A DNA stretch of 64,000 nucleotides from Bacteroidales bacterium UBA5371 (GTDB lineage: Bacteria > Bacteroidota > Bacteroidia > Bacteroidales > P3): the NCBI GenBank assembly GCA_002407855.1, contig DHPF01000012.1, positions 1-64,000 of the forward strand, written 5' to 3'. Both the position numbers and the translations under genes were made by a program. The notes below the pieces were generated by a model. It saw only the letters and a list, made by a program, of their open reading frames with translations, was not told where the DNA came from and made no database searches. The first letter of the stretch is position 1, and each line of letters opens with the position of its first letter. This document shows, piece after piece, positions 1-8,712 of the stretch.

Positions 1-169
1 TTTTTGTTTGGATGGTGTCTTTTTGTTTGGATATTGTGTCTTTTTGTTTGGATTGCCTATTGCCTTATTTTAATTACTTCTCCTCTTATTTTGATTACTT
101 CTTTCTTTATTTTGATTACTTCTTCCCTTGTTTTGATTACTTGTTTCTTTTGTTTTAATTACTTGTTTT
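1..169. repeat. Intergenic 21-bp repeat array, thymine-rich type
   Basis: Consecutive units start near 20, 65, 86, 107, 128 and 149. Most are 21 bp and share a core like TTTTGATTACTT; the first two use TTTTTGTTTGGAT. The 60-codon open frame through this stretch is a by-product of the period (21 bp is seven codons) and is not a gene. This array shares the spacing of the other arrays in the window but not the exact words. It may continue to the left of the window. Confidence 0.8.
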
Positions 170-219
170 TCTTTGTGTTATGGTAATAATTTTTTCTTTA
201 ATGGGACAAGGAAAAGTTC

Positions 220-416
220 AACGCCTATTGGGATTTATTTCAAAGCCTATTAGGATTTATTTCAATGCCTATTGAAATTTTTTCTAATAAGCGTTAGGAT
301 TTTTTCTAACGCCGTTTAAATTTTTTTCAATAGTTATTAGAATTTTTTTCAACGCCGTTTAAAATATTTCTGATAGTTATTAGAATTTTTTCTGATAGGC
401 ATTGGGAGTTTTTGAA
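220..416. repeat. Intergenic 22-bp repeat array
   Basis: About nine units start near 220, 242, 264, 286, 308, 329, 351, 373 and 395. Eight are 22 bp and one is 21 bp. The front half alternates between AACGCCTATT, AACGCCGTTT and AATAGTTATT forms; the back half is T-rich and usually ends TTTTTC or TTTCTG. This is the only array with a 22-bp step. It fills most of the space upstream of rsmG. No gene is seen in 1-509. Confidence 0.8.
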
Positions 417-493
417 TACTGATGGGAATGTTTTTAGCTGTTTTCATGGGCGTTTTTATCTTATTGTATTATTCTTTAATCATATTTTTATAT

Positions 494-501
494 TATTTTT
501 G
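494..501 (+). promoter_or_regulatory. Probable -7 box for rsmG
   Basis: TATTTTTG matches the Bacteroidota TAnnTTTG box and lies 8 bases before the rsmG ATG, implying a very short leader. No convincing -33 TTG is present at the usual 19-21 base distance. Confidence 0.45.
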
Positions 502-509
502 CAAAGCGT

Positions 510-1181
510 ATGGATGATATAATGTATTCAAATCAAGATATAAGTAAGGTTATTAAAGCTCACTTTGCTTTTGCTACTTATGAACAGTTGCAGAGGTTCG
601 AAATGTTACCTGCTCTTTATGGTGAGTGGAACGAAAAAATTAATGTGGTTTCAAGAAAGGATATTGAGAATATTTTTGAAAGACATATTCTTCACTCTTT
701 GGCTATCGCAAAAGTCTGTCATTTTAAACCCAATTCGGAGATACTTGATGTGGGAACGGGTGGAGGCTTCCCTGGAATTCCTCTTGCTGTTTTGTTTCCT
801 GAGGTTAATTTTACTTTGATTGATAGTATTGGGAAAAAGATAAGGGTTGTGAATGAGGTAAAGGATGCTCTGGGGTTGAAAAATGTTAATGCGTATCAAA
901 CAAGAGCCGAACAGGTGAAGGGAAGTTTTGATTTCATCGTTTCAAGGGCTGTTACTCAAATGCCTGAGTTTGTTGGATGGGTAAGGAATAAGATTTCAAG
1001 AATAGGGTATCATAGTTTAGATAATGGTATCCTCTATCTGAAAGGGGGTGATTTGACTCAGGAGTTAATGCCTTTGCTTGAAGGAAAAGGAAAAAAGCCT
1101 AAGATAAAGTGTTATGATATTGCGAATTACTTCCATTCGGAGTTCTTCTTAACAAAAAAGGTTGTACATATTAAATTATAG
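510..1181 (+). CDS. rsmG: 16S rRNA (guanine527-N7)-methyltransferase RsmG
   Basis: RsmG (GidB) methylates N7 of G527 in 16S rRNA using S-adenosylmethionine. The protein has 223 residues, normal for the family. The SAM-binding loop is visible as LDVGTGGGFPG around residues 79-89, followed by the acidic residue in TLID about 20 residues later. A later region holds FIVSRAVTQMPEF, the conserved SRAV stretch of RsmG. The ATG at 510 was chosen; an in-frame ATG at 522 is a possible alternative and would move the start away from the promoter. It stands alone and is convergent with xth. The function follows from family membership and is secure. Confidence 0.95.
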   Translation: MDDIMYSNQDISKVIKAHFAFATYEQLQRFEMLPALYGEWNEKINVVSRKDIENIFERHILHSLAIAKVCHFKPNSEILDVGTGGGFPGIPLAVLFPEVNFTLIDSIGKKIRVVNEVKDALGLKNVNAYQTRAEQVKGSFDFIVSRAVTQMPEFVGWVRNKISRIGYHSLDNGILYLKGGDLTQELMPLLEGKGKKPKIKCYDIANYFHSEFFLTKKVVHIKL

Positions 1182-1227
1182 CTCTTGATGTGTTGCAAGT
1201 GCAGTTTCAAATAATTCTTTTCTATTT

Positions 1228-1992
1228 TTATTTTATGGTAAGCAAGATAGGGCAGTGGTCGGAATGATATGCATTGTCCAAAATCTCTGCTCCAATAATC
1301 CAGTCTTTGATATTTTCAGATACCATACAATAGTCTATTCGCCAACCTTTGTTTCTCTCTCTTGAACGGAAACGATAGCTCCACCAAGAGTATTTATCTT
1401 TTTTGTCAGGGTATATATAGCGAAAACTATCGGTATATCCGCTCTTGATAAAGCCGTCTATCCATTCTCTTTCTTCGGGAAGGAAGCCTGAGTTTTTAGC
1501 ATTGCCCTTTGGGTCGTGGATATCTATTTCTCTATGGCATATATTATAATCTCCACATATAATTAGCTTTTGTCTGGTTTTGGAAAGCTCCTTAATATAT
1601 TCTTCAAAATCGGATAGCCATTGCATCTTAAAGGCTTGACGTTCGTCTCCGCTTGTCCCAGAAGGGTGATAGACGCTAATAATTGACAAATCCCCAAAGT
1701 CTGCTCTTATCATCCTGCCTTCGTAGTCGTATTTCTCAATACCCATTCCGTATTCAACATTATCGGGAGTTTGTTTTGAGAAAATTGCAACTCCACTATA
1801 ACCTTTCTTTTGTGCACTAAAATAGTAAGGTTTATAGCCTATTGAATGCAGTTCAAAGTTTGGCATTTGGTCTAATTGAGCTTTGGTTTCCTGAATACAA
1901 ATAACATCAGGGCTTTCTTCCTCTAACCATGAAATAAAACCTTTTGTGGTTGCAGCTCTAATTCCATTTACATTATAAGAAATGATTTTCAT
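1228..1992 (-). CDS. xth: Exodeoxyribonuclease III (AP endonuclease, ExoA/Xth type)
   Basis: This is an exonuclease III family enzyme that cuts DNA at abasic sites in base excision repair. It has 254 residues, the usual bacterial ExoA length. Visible motifs are the N-terminal SYNVNGIR with the active-site Asn, IQETK with the metal-binding Glu near residue 35, GDYNICHREIDIHDPK with catalytic Asp and Asn near 148-150, and the C-terminal SDHCPI with the catalytic His. Its own promoter box lies at 2023-2030, about 30 bases ahead of the start codon. It converges on rsmG with a 46-bp gap that shows no obvious terminator hairpin. Confidence 0.95.
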   Translation of the reverse strand: MKIISYNVNGIRAATTKGFISWLEEESPDVICIQETKAQLDQMPNFELHSIGYKPYYFSAQKKGYSGVAIFSKQTPDNVEYGMGIEKYDYEGRMIRADFGDLSIISVYHPSGTSGDERQAFKMQWLSDFEEYIKELSKTRQKLIICGDYNICHREIDIHDPKGNAKNSGFLPEEREWIDGFIKSGYTDSFRYIYPDKKDKYSWWSYRFRSRERNKGWRIDYCMVSENIKDWIIGAEILDNAYHSDHCPILLTIK

Positions 1993-2022
1993 AAGTCATT
2001 TTGTTTAGTTTGCAAATATACG

Positions 2023-2030
2023 TTTTTAGG
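2023..2030 (-). promoter_or_regulatory. -7 box for xth
   Basis: Read on the minus strand this is TATATTTG, a full match to TAnnTTTG. It lies 30 bases upstream of the xth start. It is back to back with the promoter of the channel gene, with a 21-bp repeat array between them. Confidence 0.55.
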
Positions 2031-2080
2031 CTTTAATATCAATAAAAAGATTTATTTTAAGCAGTTTTATTGTGAGAAAA

Positions 2081-2185
2081 AATGAATCTTTGTTTCAATA
2101 AAATGAAATCAAGTTTCAATAAAATGGAATCAAGAGATAAAATTTTAAAATAAAGATTCATTTTATGAAATTAAAATTCAGAAAA
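2081..2185. repeat. 21-bp intergenic repeat array (five units)
   Basis: Units begin at 2081, 2102, 2123, 2144 and 2165. They carry words such as GAATCTTTGTTTCAATAA, GAAATCAAGTTTCAATAA and AAAGATTCATTTT, so both orientations occur on the same 21-bp register. The array lies between two divergent promoters (xth at 2030 and the channel gene at 2210). Confidence 0.8.
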
Positions 2186-2209
2186 ATCCAAAGAAGAGTA
2201 AAAAAATAG

Positions 2210-2217
2210 TATATTTG
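2210..2217 (+). promoter_or_regulatory. -7 box for the ClC channel gene
   Basis: TATATTTG lies 15 bases upstream of the ATG at 2233. It matches the Bacteroidota -7 consensus. Confidence 0.5.
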
Positions 2218-2232
2218 TAACTTTATTTATAA

Positions 2233-4035
2233 ATGATGAAAGAGTTTATTACGGACAAAGTAAATTATTTTTACAAAAGCTTCTTGGTATGGAGAATTAG
2301 GAATGTTTCTGATTCTCAGTTTATGATATTTATGTCTTTCATTGTGGGATTGACTTGTGGTTTGGCTGCCGTTGTCTTAAAGAATACTGTCCACTACACT
2401 TATATGTTTATAACCGACACAAAATGGTTTGCGGTTGATAATACTAATTTTCTATTCTTGATTTACCCTATGATAGGGATTACTATCACGGTTTTAATTA
2501 TCAAGTATTTTATTAAAGATAATTTAAGTCATGGAGTAAGCAGGGTGATGTATGCAATAAGTAGAAAGAAAGGCTATATTAAGCCTCATAATTGTTATAG
2601 CTCCATTTTAACTTCGTCAATCACTGTAGCTTTTGGGGGTAGTGTGGGTTTGGAAGCTCCTGTTGTTTTAACGGGTAGTGCATTAGGTTCAAATCTTGGG
2701 CGTTTGGGGCGTTTGGATACTAAGAAAACTATTATATTGGTGGGTTGTGGTGCAGCGGGTGCAATTGCAGCAGCATTTAAAGCTCCTATTGCTGGAATAT
2801 TATTTGTTTTTGAAGTCTTGATGTTAGATTTAACTATGGCTTCTGCAATACCACTACTAATTTCTGCAATAACAGCATCAATGATTGCTTATTTCTTCCT
2901 TGGCTATGACTTACAATTTGATTATAGTTTAACAGAAGGATTTGAGTTAGTAAAGATTCCAGCATTTATGTTCTTGGGAGTGTTTTCCGCATTCGTATCT
3001 TTCTACTTTTTAAAGATAAATAAAGCTATTTCTAAGTTCTTTATGAAACTTAGTATGTGGAGAAAGATTATCTTAGGTGGGCTAACATTAGGAGTTTTGT
3101 TGTATTTTTTCCCTCCACTCTTTGGGGAAGGTTATACTTTCTTGGGAGACTTGCTAAATAACGACACTGACTCTGTTTTTAAAAACACATTCCTTTATTC
3201 TTATAGAACTAATACATGGATGCTTCTTGCTATTCTTTTTGCCATCATTATCTTTAAAGCAGTGGCTACCTCTGTAACCACTTCGGCAGGAGGAGTAGGG
3301 GGAACCTTTGCTCCATCTCTATTTATAGGAGGCTTTACGGGTTTCTTTGTAGGAAAATTGATTAATATGTCTGGCTTATTGGTTGTGCAGGAAACAAACT
3401 TTGCATTGGTAGGGATGGCTGCCGTTATGGCAGGAGTTATGCATTCTCCACTAACAGCAACCTTCCTTATTGCAGAAATAACAGGAGGCTATGCTTTATT
3501 TGCCCCTCTAATGATAGCTACAACTATATCCTATATTGTTGTAAAACCAATGAATCGTTATTCAATTTATGCAGAAGAATTAGCCTTAGAGGGCAATCTA
3601 ATGACGCATAATAAGGATAAGACAGCCCTTCAATTTATTGACAAATACAAGCTCCTTGAAACAAATTTTATTACTCTTTATTCCGATGATACGCTTAGAG
3701 ATATTGTTCAAGCAGTTCAGAAAAGCACAAGAAATTTCTTCCCAATCATTGATAAGGACAATACTTTTTTAGGAATAGTTGTGATTGATGATTTTCGTCC
3801 ACTACTTTTTAAACCAGAATACTACGATGTATATGGAGTAAAGGATTTTATTCGTTATTCAGAGCATTTTATTGTTGATATATCCGACCCTTTGGAGGAA
3901 ATGGTCTCTAAGTTTAGGGGGGCAGACAGATATACTTTGGTTGTGGTTGATAAGGGTAAGTTTGTAGGCTTTATGTCAAGAGCCAATGTATATGCTGAGT
4001 ATAGAAAATATGTCAGTGAGTTTTCTGAAGAATAG
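2233..4035 (+). CDS. ClC-family chloride channel or H+/Cl- exchanger with C-terminal CBS pair
   Basis: This integral membrane protein of 600 residues has the ClC fold, roughly residues 30-450, followed by two CBS domains, about 460-595. The second ClC signature appears as GGSVGLEAPVV at 135-145, with Glu141 at the position of the external gating glutamate. GGVGGTFAPSLFIGG near 360 is the third signature. The usual first signature GSGIP is replaced here by a sequence around SHGVS near residue 99. The family moves chloride, often coupled to protons; which mode applies cannot be told from the sequence. The start could also be the second ATG at 2236. It appears to be transcribed alone. Confidence 0.9.
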   Translation: MMKEFITDKVNYFYKSFLVWRIRNVSDSQFMIFMSFIVGLTCGLAAVVLKNTVHYTYMFITDTKWFAVDNTNFLFLIYPMIGITITVLIIKYFIKDNLSHGVSRVMYAISRKKGYIKPHNCYSSILTSSITVAFGGSVGLEAPVVLTGSALGSNLGRLGRLDTKKTIILVGCGAAGAIAAAFKAPIAGILFVFEVLMLDLTMASAIPLLISAITASMIAYFFLGYDLQFDYSLTEGFELVKIPAFMFLGVFSAFVSFYFLKINKAISKFFMKLSMWRKIILGGLTLGVLLYFFPPLFGEGYTFLGDLLNNDTDSVFKNTFLYSYRTNTWMLLAILFAIIIFKAVATSVTTSAGGVGGTFAPSLFIGGFTGFFVGKLINMSGLLVVQETNFALVGMAAVMAGVMHSPLTATFLIAEITGGYALFAPLMIATTISYIVVKPMNRYSIYAEELALEGNLMTHNKDKTALQFIDKYKLLETNFITLYSDDTLRDIVQAVQKSTRNFFPIIDKDNTFLGIVVIDDFRPLLFKPEYYDVYGVKDFIRYSEHFIVDISDPLEEMVSKFRGADRYTLVVVDKGKFVGFMSRANVYAEYRKYVSEFSEE

Positions 4036-4050
4036 ATAGATTATATTTTA

Positions 4051-4058
4051 TATCTTTG
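4051..4058 (+). promoter_or_regulatory. -7 box for the methyltransferase gene, near-leaderless
   Basis: TATCTTTG ends only 7 bases before the ATG at 4066. The expected transcription start is therefore within a few bases of the start codon. If the internal ATG at 4078 is used instead, the leader would be about 15 bases and would include an AAAGAAGAA stretch. Confidence 0.5.
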
Positions 4059-4065
4059 CATTATT

Positions 4066-5652
4066 ATGAAAGAAGAAATGGAGCTATTAAATATAAAAAA
4101 TGCAAGTATTTGGGCAAGTGAATATTTGGGTAAGAATGTTACTCAAGCAAATATATCCTATCTCATTAATTATGGGAAAATTTCAAAGGTTGGCAAAAAT
4201 GGGAATACTCAAATAGTAAAGGAAGAGTTGGTGGAATATTATAGTAAATTCAAGTCAGATAGACAAAGAATATGGAAAGAGAAGTTGGGAGATGATTTGA
4301 ATTGGGCATTATCATTTGAAGAGTTAAAAGAATCTGAAACTACTAAACACGTTAATAGACTACATCCATATAAGGGTAAATTTATACCACAATTGGTTGA
4401 ATATTTTTTAGACTCCCATATTGATGATTTCAAAAATGAAATTTATTTCAAAAAAGGAGATATTGTTTTAGACCCTTTTTGTGGAAGTGGAACAACATTG
4501 GTTGAGTCTAATGAGTTAGGAATTAATGCTATTGGTATTGATGTTTCTGTTTTCAATACACTTATTTCAAATACAAAGGTTTCTAAACATGATTTACATA
4601 AATTGGAGTTTGAAATCAAAAGGATTACCAAACTTCTTTATGAATTTATCTCTTCTACCCATACCCCCCAATTTGAACAAGAATTATTAGCAGAACTTTC
4701 TGTTTTCAATAATAAATACTTTCCTGTGCCTGAATTTAAACGTAAGGTTCAAATGAAATTGATTGATGGTAAAAAATATGGTGAAGAGAAGGAAAAAGAG
4801 TTTTTGCCGATTTATTATCAATTAGTTGAAAAGTATAATATTGAATTACTTCAACCAAATAATAATAGTTTTCTTGAAAAATGGTATATTAAGCATATCA
4901 GAAGGGAGATTGATTTTGTATTTCAGGAGATTAAGAAAGTTGAAGACGAAAACACAAAGAAGATATTAACCATAATTCTAAGCAGGACAATGCGTTCATG
5001 TAGGGCAACAACTCATGCAGATTTAGCAACATTAATAGACCCTGTAATTACTACCTATTATTGCTCTAAGCATGGAAAGATTTGCAAACCATTGTTTTCT
5101 ATACTTAAATGGTGGGAGCAATATGGCAAGGATACAATTAATAGATTCAAGGAATTTGACTCATTAAGGACTAATACTAAGCAGATTTGCATAACAGGGG
5201 ATAGTCGCCAAGTGGATATTATTTCAAAAGTTGAGAAAAAAGATAAAGAGTTTGCAGAGAAAATTAAGGAAAAGAAAATAAATGGCATATTCTCTTCTCC
5301 ACCCTATGTTGGTTTGATAGACTACCACGAGCAACATGCTTATTCTTATGATTTGTTTGGCTTTGAAAGAAAGGATGAATTTGAGATAGGACCCCTATAT
5401 AAGGGAAATGGATTAGCAGCAAGAGAAAGCTATGCAGAAGGTATATCTGATGTATTAATCAATTGCAAGAAGTACTTAGTAGAGGATTATAATATTTTCT
5501 TAGTAGCAAACGATAAACATAACCTATACCCCAAAATAGCTGAGCGTTCAGGAATGAAAATAGTAAACCAATTCAAACGCCCAGTCTTAAACCGAACAGA
5601 AAAAGACAAAGGAGCTTACGCAGAAATAATATTCCACTTAAAAGAAAAATAA
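4066..5652 (+). CDS. Type II DNA methyltransferase (N4-cytosine or N6-adenine class) with N-terminal helix-turn-helix-like segment
   Basis: This is a SAM-dependent amino-methyltransferase of 528 residues, the protective half of a restriction-modification pair. The SAM motif DPFCGSGTT is at about 136-144 and the catalytic motif SPPY at 411-414. Motif I therefore comes before motif IV with some 270 residues between, room for a target-recognition domain. HPYKGKFIPQ near residue 100 resembles the motif X region seen in such enzymes. Residues 1-60 (NIKNASIWASEYL then VTQANISYLINYGKI) look like a small excisionase-type DNA-binding domain. The endonuclease gene starts 5 bases after the stop. No separate controller gene is seen. 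Target sequence and modified base cannot be read from this. ATG at 4066 or 4078. Confidence 0.85.
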   Translation: MKEEMELLNIKNASIWASEYLGKNVTQANISYLINYGKISKVGKNGNTQIVKEELVEYYSKFKSDRQRIWKEKLGDDLNWALSFEELKESETTKHVNRLHPYKGKFIPQLVEYFLDSHIDDFKNEIYFKKGDIVLDPFCGSGTTLVESNELGINAIGIDVSVFNTLISNTKVSKHDLHKLEFEIKRITKLLYEFISSTHTPQFEQELLAELSVFNNKYFPVPEFKRKVQMKLIDGKKYGEEKEKEFLPIYYQLVEKYNIELLQPNNNSFLEKWYIKHIRREIDFVFQEIKKVEDENTKKILTIILSRTMRSCRATTHADLATLIDPVITTYYCSKHGKICKPLFSILKWWEQYGKDTINRFKEFDSLRTNTKQICITGDSRQVDIISKVEKKDKEFAEKIKEKKINGIFSSPPYVGLIDYHEQHAYSYDLFGFERKDEFEIGPLYKGNGLAARESYAEGISDVLINCKKYLVEDYNIFLVANDKHNLYPKIAERSGMKIVNQFKRPVLNRTEKDKGAYAEIIFHLKEK

Positions 5653-5657
5653 AATAT

Positions 5658-6431
5658 ATGGCATTAACTAATAATCAAATAAATAATATTGAGGAGACTT
5701 TAAAGTGTAGTCTTCGTAATAAGTTTGAAAAATATAACCCTGAGCCTGCTGTTATGCCTTTTCATACTCGTTTGTTGGGTAAGGATAGATTGGCTTTGTA
5801 TTCTTTTATACATTCTTTAAATACAAGTTTTGGGACTTCTATTTTTGAACCTGTTGCATTGGCTTTGGGTAAAACACGATTTGATAATGCTAATAACCAA
5901 GTAACAGCAGGAAAATTTATTAGTAAAAAAGCGGAAGAGGTTATTCAGGATATTATGAATAATCTTATTGCTGGAAGAACTAAACCAAATAAGGAAGAAG
6001 AAATTGAAAGAATAAGAGAAGTATGTCAAGAAGGAGAAATGATAGAGATTAAACCAACTAAGGTAGATGTTTATTTTTCAAATGATGACAATACTTTTTT
6101 CCTATTCGATATCAAGACTGCAAAACCCAATATGGGCGGTTTTAAGGAGTTTAAAAGAACATTATTAGAATGGGTTGCAGTAACTCTTTCTGAAAATCCA
6201 ACAGCAAATATTCATACATTAATAGCAATACCTTATAATCCTTATGAGCCAAAACCTTATTCTCGATGGACAATGGCAGGAATGTTAGATTTAGAAAAAG
6301 AATTAAAAGTTGCAAATGAATTTTGGGATTTTATTGGAGGAGAAGGAGTTTATAATGATTTATTAAACTGTTTTGAAAGAATAGGTATTGAAATGCGAGA
6401 AGAGATAGATGAATATTTTTTACGATATTAA
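5658..6431 (+). CDS. Type II restriction endonuclease, probably MjaII/TdeIII-like
   Basis: This is the probable partner endonuclease of the upstream methyltransferase, 257 residues. A PD-(D/E)xK-type core is visible: Asp137 in KVDVYF, then Asp151-x-Lys153 in LFDIKTAKPN, giving D-x13-D-x-K. The first residues (MALTNNQINNIEETLKCSL) and the conserved NMGGFKEFKR stretch resemble the MjaII/TdeIII endonuclease family, whose members are recalled to cut GGNCC. That specificity is an inference from memory and not shown here. It begins 5 bases after the methyltransferase stop, and the essential gene asd begins 4 bases after its own stop, so the three may share a transcript. Confidence 0.75.
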   Translation: MALTNNQINNIEETLKCSLRNKFEKYNPEPAVMPFHTRLLGKDRLALYSFIHSLNTSFGTSIFEPVALALGKTRFDNANNQVTAGKFISKKAEEVIQDIMNNLIAGRTKPNKEEEIERIREVCQEGEMIEIKPTKVDVYFSNDDNTFFLFDIKTAKPNMGGFKEFKRTLLEWVAVTLSENPTANIHTLIAIPYNPYEPKPYSRWTMAGMLDLEKELKVANEFWDFIGGEGVYNDLLNCFERIGIEMREEIDEYFLRY

Positions 6432-6435
6432 TAAT

Positions 6436-7413
6436 ATGAAGATAGCAGTTGTTGGGGCTACCGGATTGGTAGGAAGTCTGATTTTAAAGGTTTTGGAAGA
6501 AAGAGGATTTGCTTCACAGGATATTATTCCTGTTGCAACTCAAAAGAATGTTGGGAAAAAGATTAGATTTGCCGATAGAGATATTAGAATTTCCTCAATT
6601 GAAGATGCTATTAATCAAAATTGTGATTATGCCATTTTTTCTGCGGGAGGAAATACCTCTAAGCTCTTTGCGCCTTTGTTTGCAGAGAAAGAAACAATAG
6701 TTATTGATAATTCATCTTATTGGAGGATGGATGAAAATGTGCCGCTTATTGTTCCCGAAATTAATGCTTATGTAATAAAGAAAGAAAATAAAATTATTGC
6801 TAATCCAAACTGCTCAACAATCCAAATGGTTATGGCTTTGGCTCCACTTCATAGGAAATATAAGATTAAAAGAGTTGTTGTCTCAACTTATCAAAGCGTT
6901 ACAGGAACAGGAATAAAAGCAGTAAATCAGTTAATTACCGAAGAAAAAGGACAAGAATGCGAAAAGATTTATCCTTATCCAATTCACAGAAATCTTTTCC
7001 CTCATGGTGGAGATTTTTTAGATGATGCCTACACAACAGAAGAAAGAAAGCTGTTGGACGAAACAAGAAAAATATTGGATGATAATACTATAGCTTTAAC
7101 GGCAACAGTTGTTAGGGTTCCGGTTCTGGGAGGACATAGCGAGAGTGTTAATGTGGAATTTGAGAAAGAGTATGAAATTGAAACCGTTCTTGAACTACTA
7201 AATAGCACCGAGGGAGTTGTTGTGATGGATAATCCAAAGGAAAATATTTATCCAATGCCTGCTTTTAGTGAAGGTAAAGATGATGTATTTGTTGGAAGAA
7301 TTAGAAGGGATTTCTCACAAGAAAAAACACTAAATCTTTGGATTGTATCCGATAATTTAAGAAAGGGAGCTGCAACAAATGCAGTTCAAATACTTCAATA
7401 CCTATGTAAATAA
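6436..7413 (+). CDS. asd: Aspartate-semialdehyde dehydrogenase
   Basis: The enzyme reduces aspartyl phosphate to aspartate semialdehyde with NADPH, on the route to lysine/diaminopimelate, threonine and methionine. It has 325 residues. The N-terminus KIAVVGATGLVG is the dinucleotide-binding loop, and NPNCSTIQ near 123-130 contains the catalytic Cys126. GGHSESV near 240 and the C-terminal GAATNAVQ are also typical. The longer open frame starts at 6409, but only the ATG at 6436 gives the canonical N-terminus and avoids overlap with the endonuclease. Its placement directly behind a restriction gene is unusual. Confidence 0.95.
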   Translation: MKIAVVGATGLVGSLILKVLEERGFASQDIIPVATQKNVGKKIRFADRDIRISSIEDAINQNCDYAIFSAGGNTSKLFAPLFAEKETIVIDNSSYWRMDENVPLIVPEINAYVIKKENKIIANPNCSTIQMVMALAPLHRKYKIKRVVVSTYQSVTGTGIKAVNQLITEEKGQECEKIYPYPIHRNLFPHGGDFLDDAYTTEERKLLDETRKILDDNTIALTATVVRVPVLGGHSESVNVEFEKEYEIETVLELLNSTEGVVVMDNPKENIYPMPAFSEGKDDVFVGRIRRDFSQEKTLNLWIVSDNLRKGAATNAVQILQYLCK

Positions 7414-7429
7414 AACTCTTCATTATTAA

Positions 7430-8590
7430 ATGAAAAAATCCTTTTTTATTTTCTTATTTTCTCTTATTTCTTTTAGCTTATTATATGCTCAGAATAATAA
7501 TGCTCTTGAATTAATTACTCAATATGGCTATGTTTTTCCAACAAATAAGTTCTTAAATGGAACGAATACTGGTAAGCCGGTTGATAGAGTAAAATCAATG
7601 GCAGCAAGATATATTATTCATACCGATGGTTCAAAAGATTGGCATCAAATGTATAATTATATTGAATATGGTTTTGGAGCCTATTTTGCCTCTTTTAATG
7701 AACCTAAACATCTTGGCAATGCTATGGCAATTTATTCTTTTGTATATTCTCCAATTGTTAGTTGGGGAAAATTTACCCTTAAAAATGATTTGGTAATAGG
7801 TCTTTCTTATGTCCAAAAACACTGGTCTTTGAATAATGTAGAGAATATCTCAATTGGTTCTCACCTAAATTGTTTTATTCAAGAAGGCTTTTTATTGGAT
7901 TATAAGATATCAAATCATTTCCAACTTGCCTTAGGAGTTAATGTGTCTCATATTTCTAATGGAGCAACCAAACGTCCAAATAAAGGAATTAATTCTTTAT
8001 CTTCTCAATTAAATTTAAGATATAACTTTTATGATACTGAAATAAATTACATTAAAGATAAACCTCAGTTTAAAAAGGGTTACGATTTTGTTTTATCTGC
8101 TTTTGGAGGGTTTTATCATGATTATGCAGAAATGCATCAATATGCCTTAACGGACGCAAGACGTTATCATAATAGGACTTTTTATGCCTTTGGTCTTACA
8201 ACAACAGCTTATAAGAGACTTAGCTTTAAAAATAATTTAGGTTTAGGGTTCAATTGGGGATATGATGATTTGGCGGATAATTATTTCAAGACAGAAAATA
8301 ATGAATTAATATCTACAACAACCCCATTTTCTCATCGTTTGAACCTTACTTGTTTTCTTTCTTATGAATACAAAATAAATCATTTTTCTGCTCTTGCTGA
8401 AATAGGTTATTATCTTATTAGACAAACCTCAGAGCAAAGCACTTCTAATTTCTTTCAAAGAGTAGGGCTAAGATATAATATTTTTGATAACTTATTTTTA
8501 ACAACAGCAATTAGAGCAAGCAATCTTAGTGTCGCACATTATATAGAATGGGGGATAGGTTATAGGTTTAAACTATTAAGTCAAAATTAG
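7430..8590 (+). CDS. Acyloxyacyl hydrolase, PagL-like lipid A 3-O-deacylase
   Basis: This is a predicted outer-membrane beta-barrel enzyme that removes an acyl chain from lipid A. It has 386 residues including a signal peptide of about 20 (FFIFLFSLISFSLLYAQ). The PagL catalytic His-Ser pair appears as HISNG at about 174-178, followed by a segment with KGINS and SQLNLRY typical of this family. The remaining sequence is a run of alternating amphipathic strands ending in an aromatic/basic C-terminus. It begins 16 bases after asd, so co-transcription is likely. The substrate assignment is by family and untested here. Confidence 0.75.
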   Translation: MKKSFFIFLFSLISFSLLYAQNNNALELITQYGYVFPTNKFLNGTNTGKPVDRVKSMAARYIIHTDGSKDWHQMYNYIEYGFGAYFASFNEPKHLGNAMAIYSFVYSPIVSWGKFTLKNDLVIGLSYVQKHWSLNNVENISIGSHLNCFIQEGFLLDYKISNHFQLALGVNVSHISNGATKRPNKGINSLSSQLNLRYNFYDTEINYIKDKPQFKKGYDFVLSAFGGFYHDYAEMHQYALTDARRYHNRTFYAFGLTTTAYKRLSFKNNLGLGFNWGYDDLADNYFKTENNELISTTTPFSHRLNLTCFLSYEYKINHFSALAEIGYYLIRQTSEQSTSNFFQRVGLRYNIFDNLFLTTAIRASNLSVAHYIEWGIGYRFKLLSQN

Positions 8591-8620
8591 GAAATATTTG
8601 TTTGAGAATTAAGCCTTACT

Positions 8621-8704
8621 GAATCTTTATTTTAATTTTTTATCTTTTGAAGACAATTTATTGAAATCAAAAGATAATTTTGTATTATCAAATAACAATA
8701 CGTC
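8621..8704. repeat. 21-bp intergenic repeat array (four units)
   Basis: Units begin at 8621, 8642, 8663 and 8684. The first two carry forward words (CTTTTGA), the last two reverse words (TCAAAAGATAA), so the array can also fold on itself. It fills the space between two convergent genes and may double as a bidirectional 3' end element. Confidence 0.75.
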
Positions 8705-8712
8705 AAGATTAA

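Noticed and set aside
4..186. A 60-codon open frame across the first repeat array
   Set aside because: It is made of seven-codon repeats that follow the 21-bp period (LITS-type repeats). No gene-like start or context; treated as repeat.
1..416. Possible CRISPR array
   Set aside because: Units are contiguous with no unique spacers, the period is 21-22 bp, the units drift, and no cas genes are present.
6409..6435. Longer start for asd inside the endonuclease gene
   Set aside because: The nine extra residues precede a canonical KIAVVGATG start and would overlap the upstream gene.
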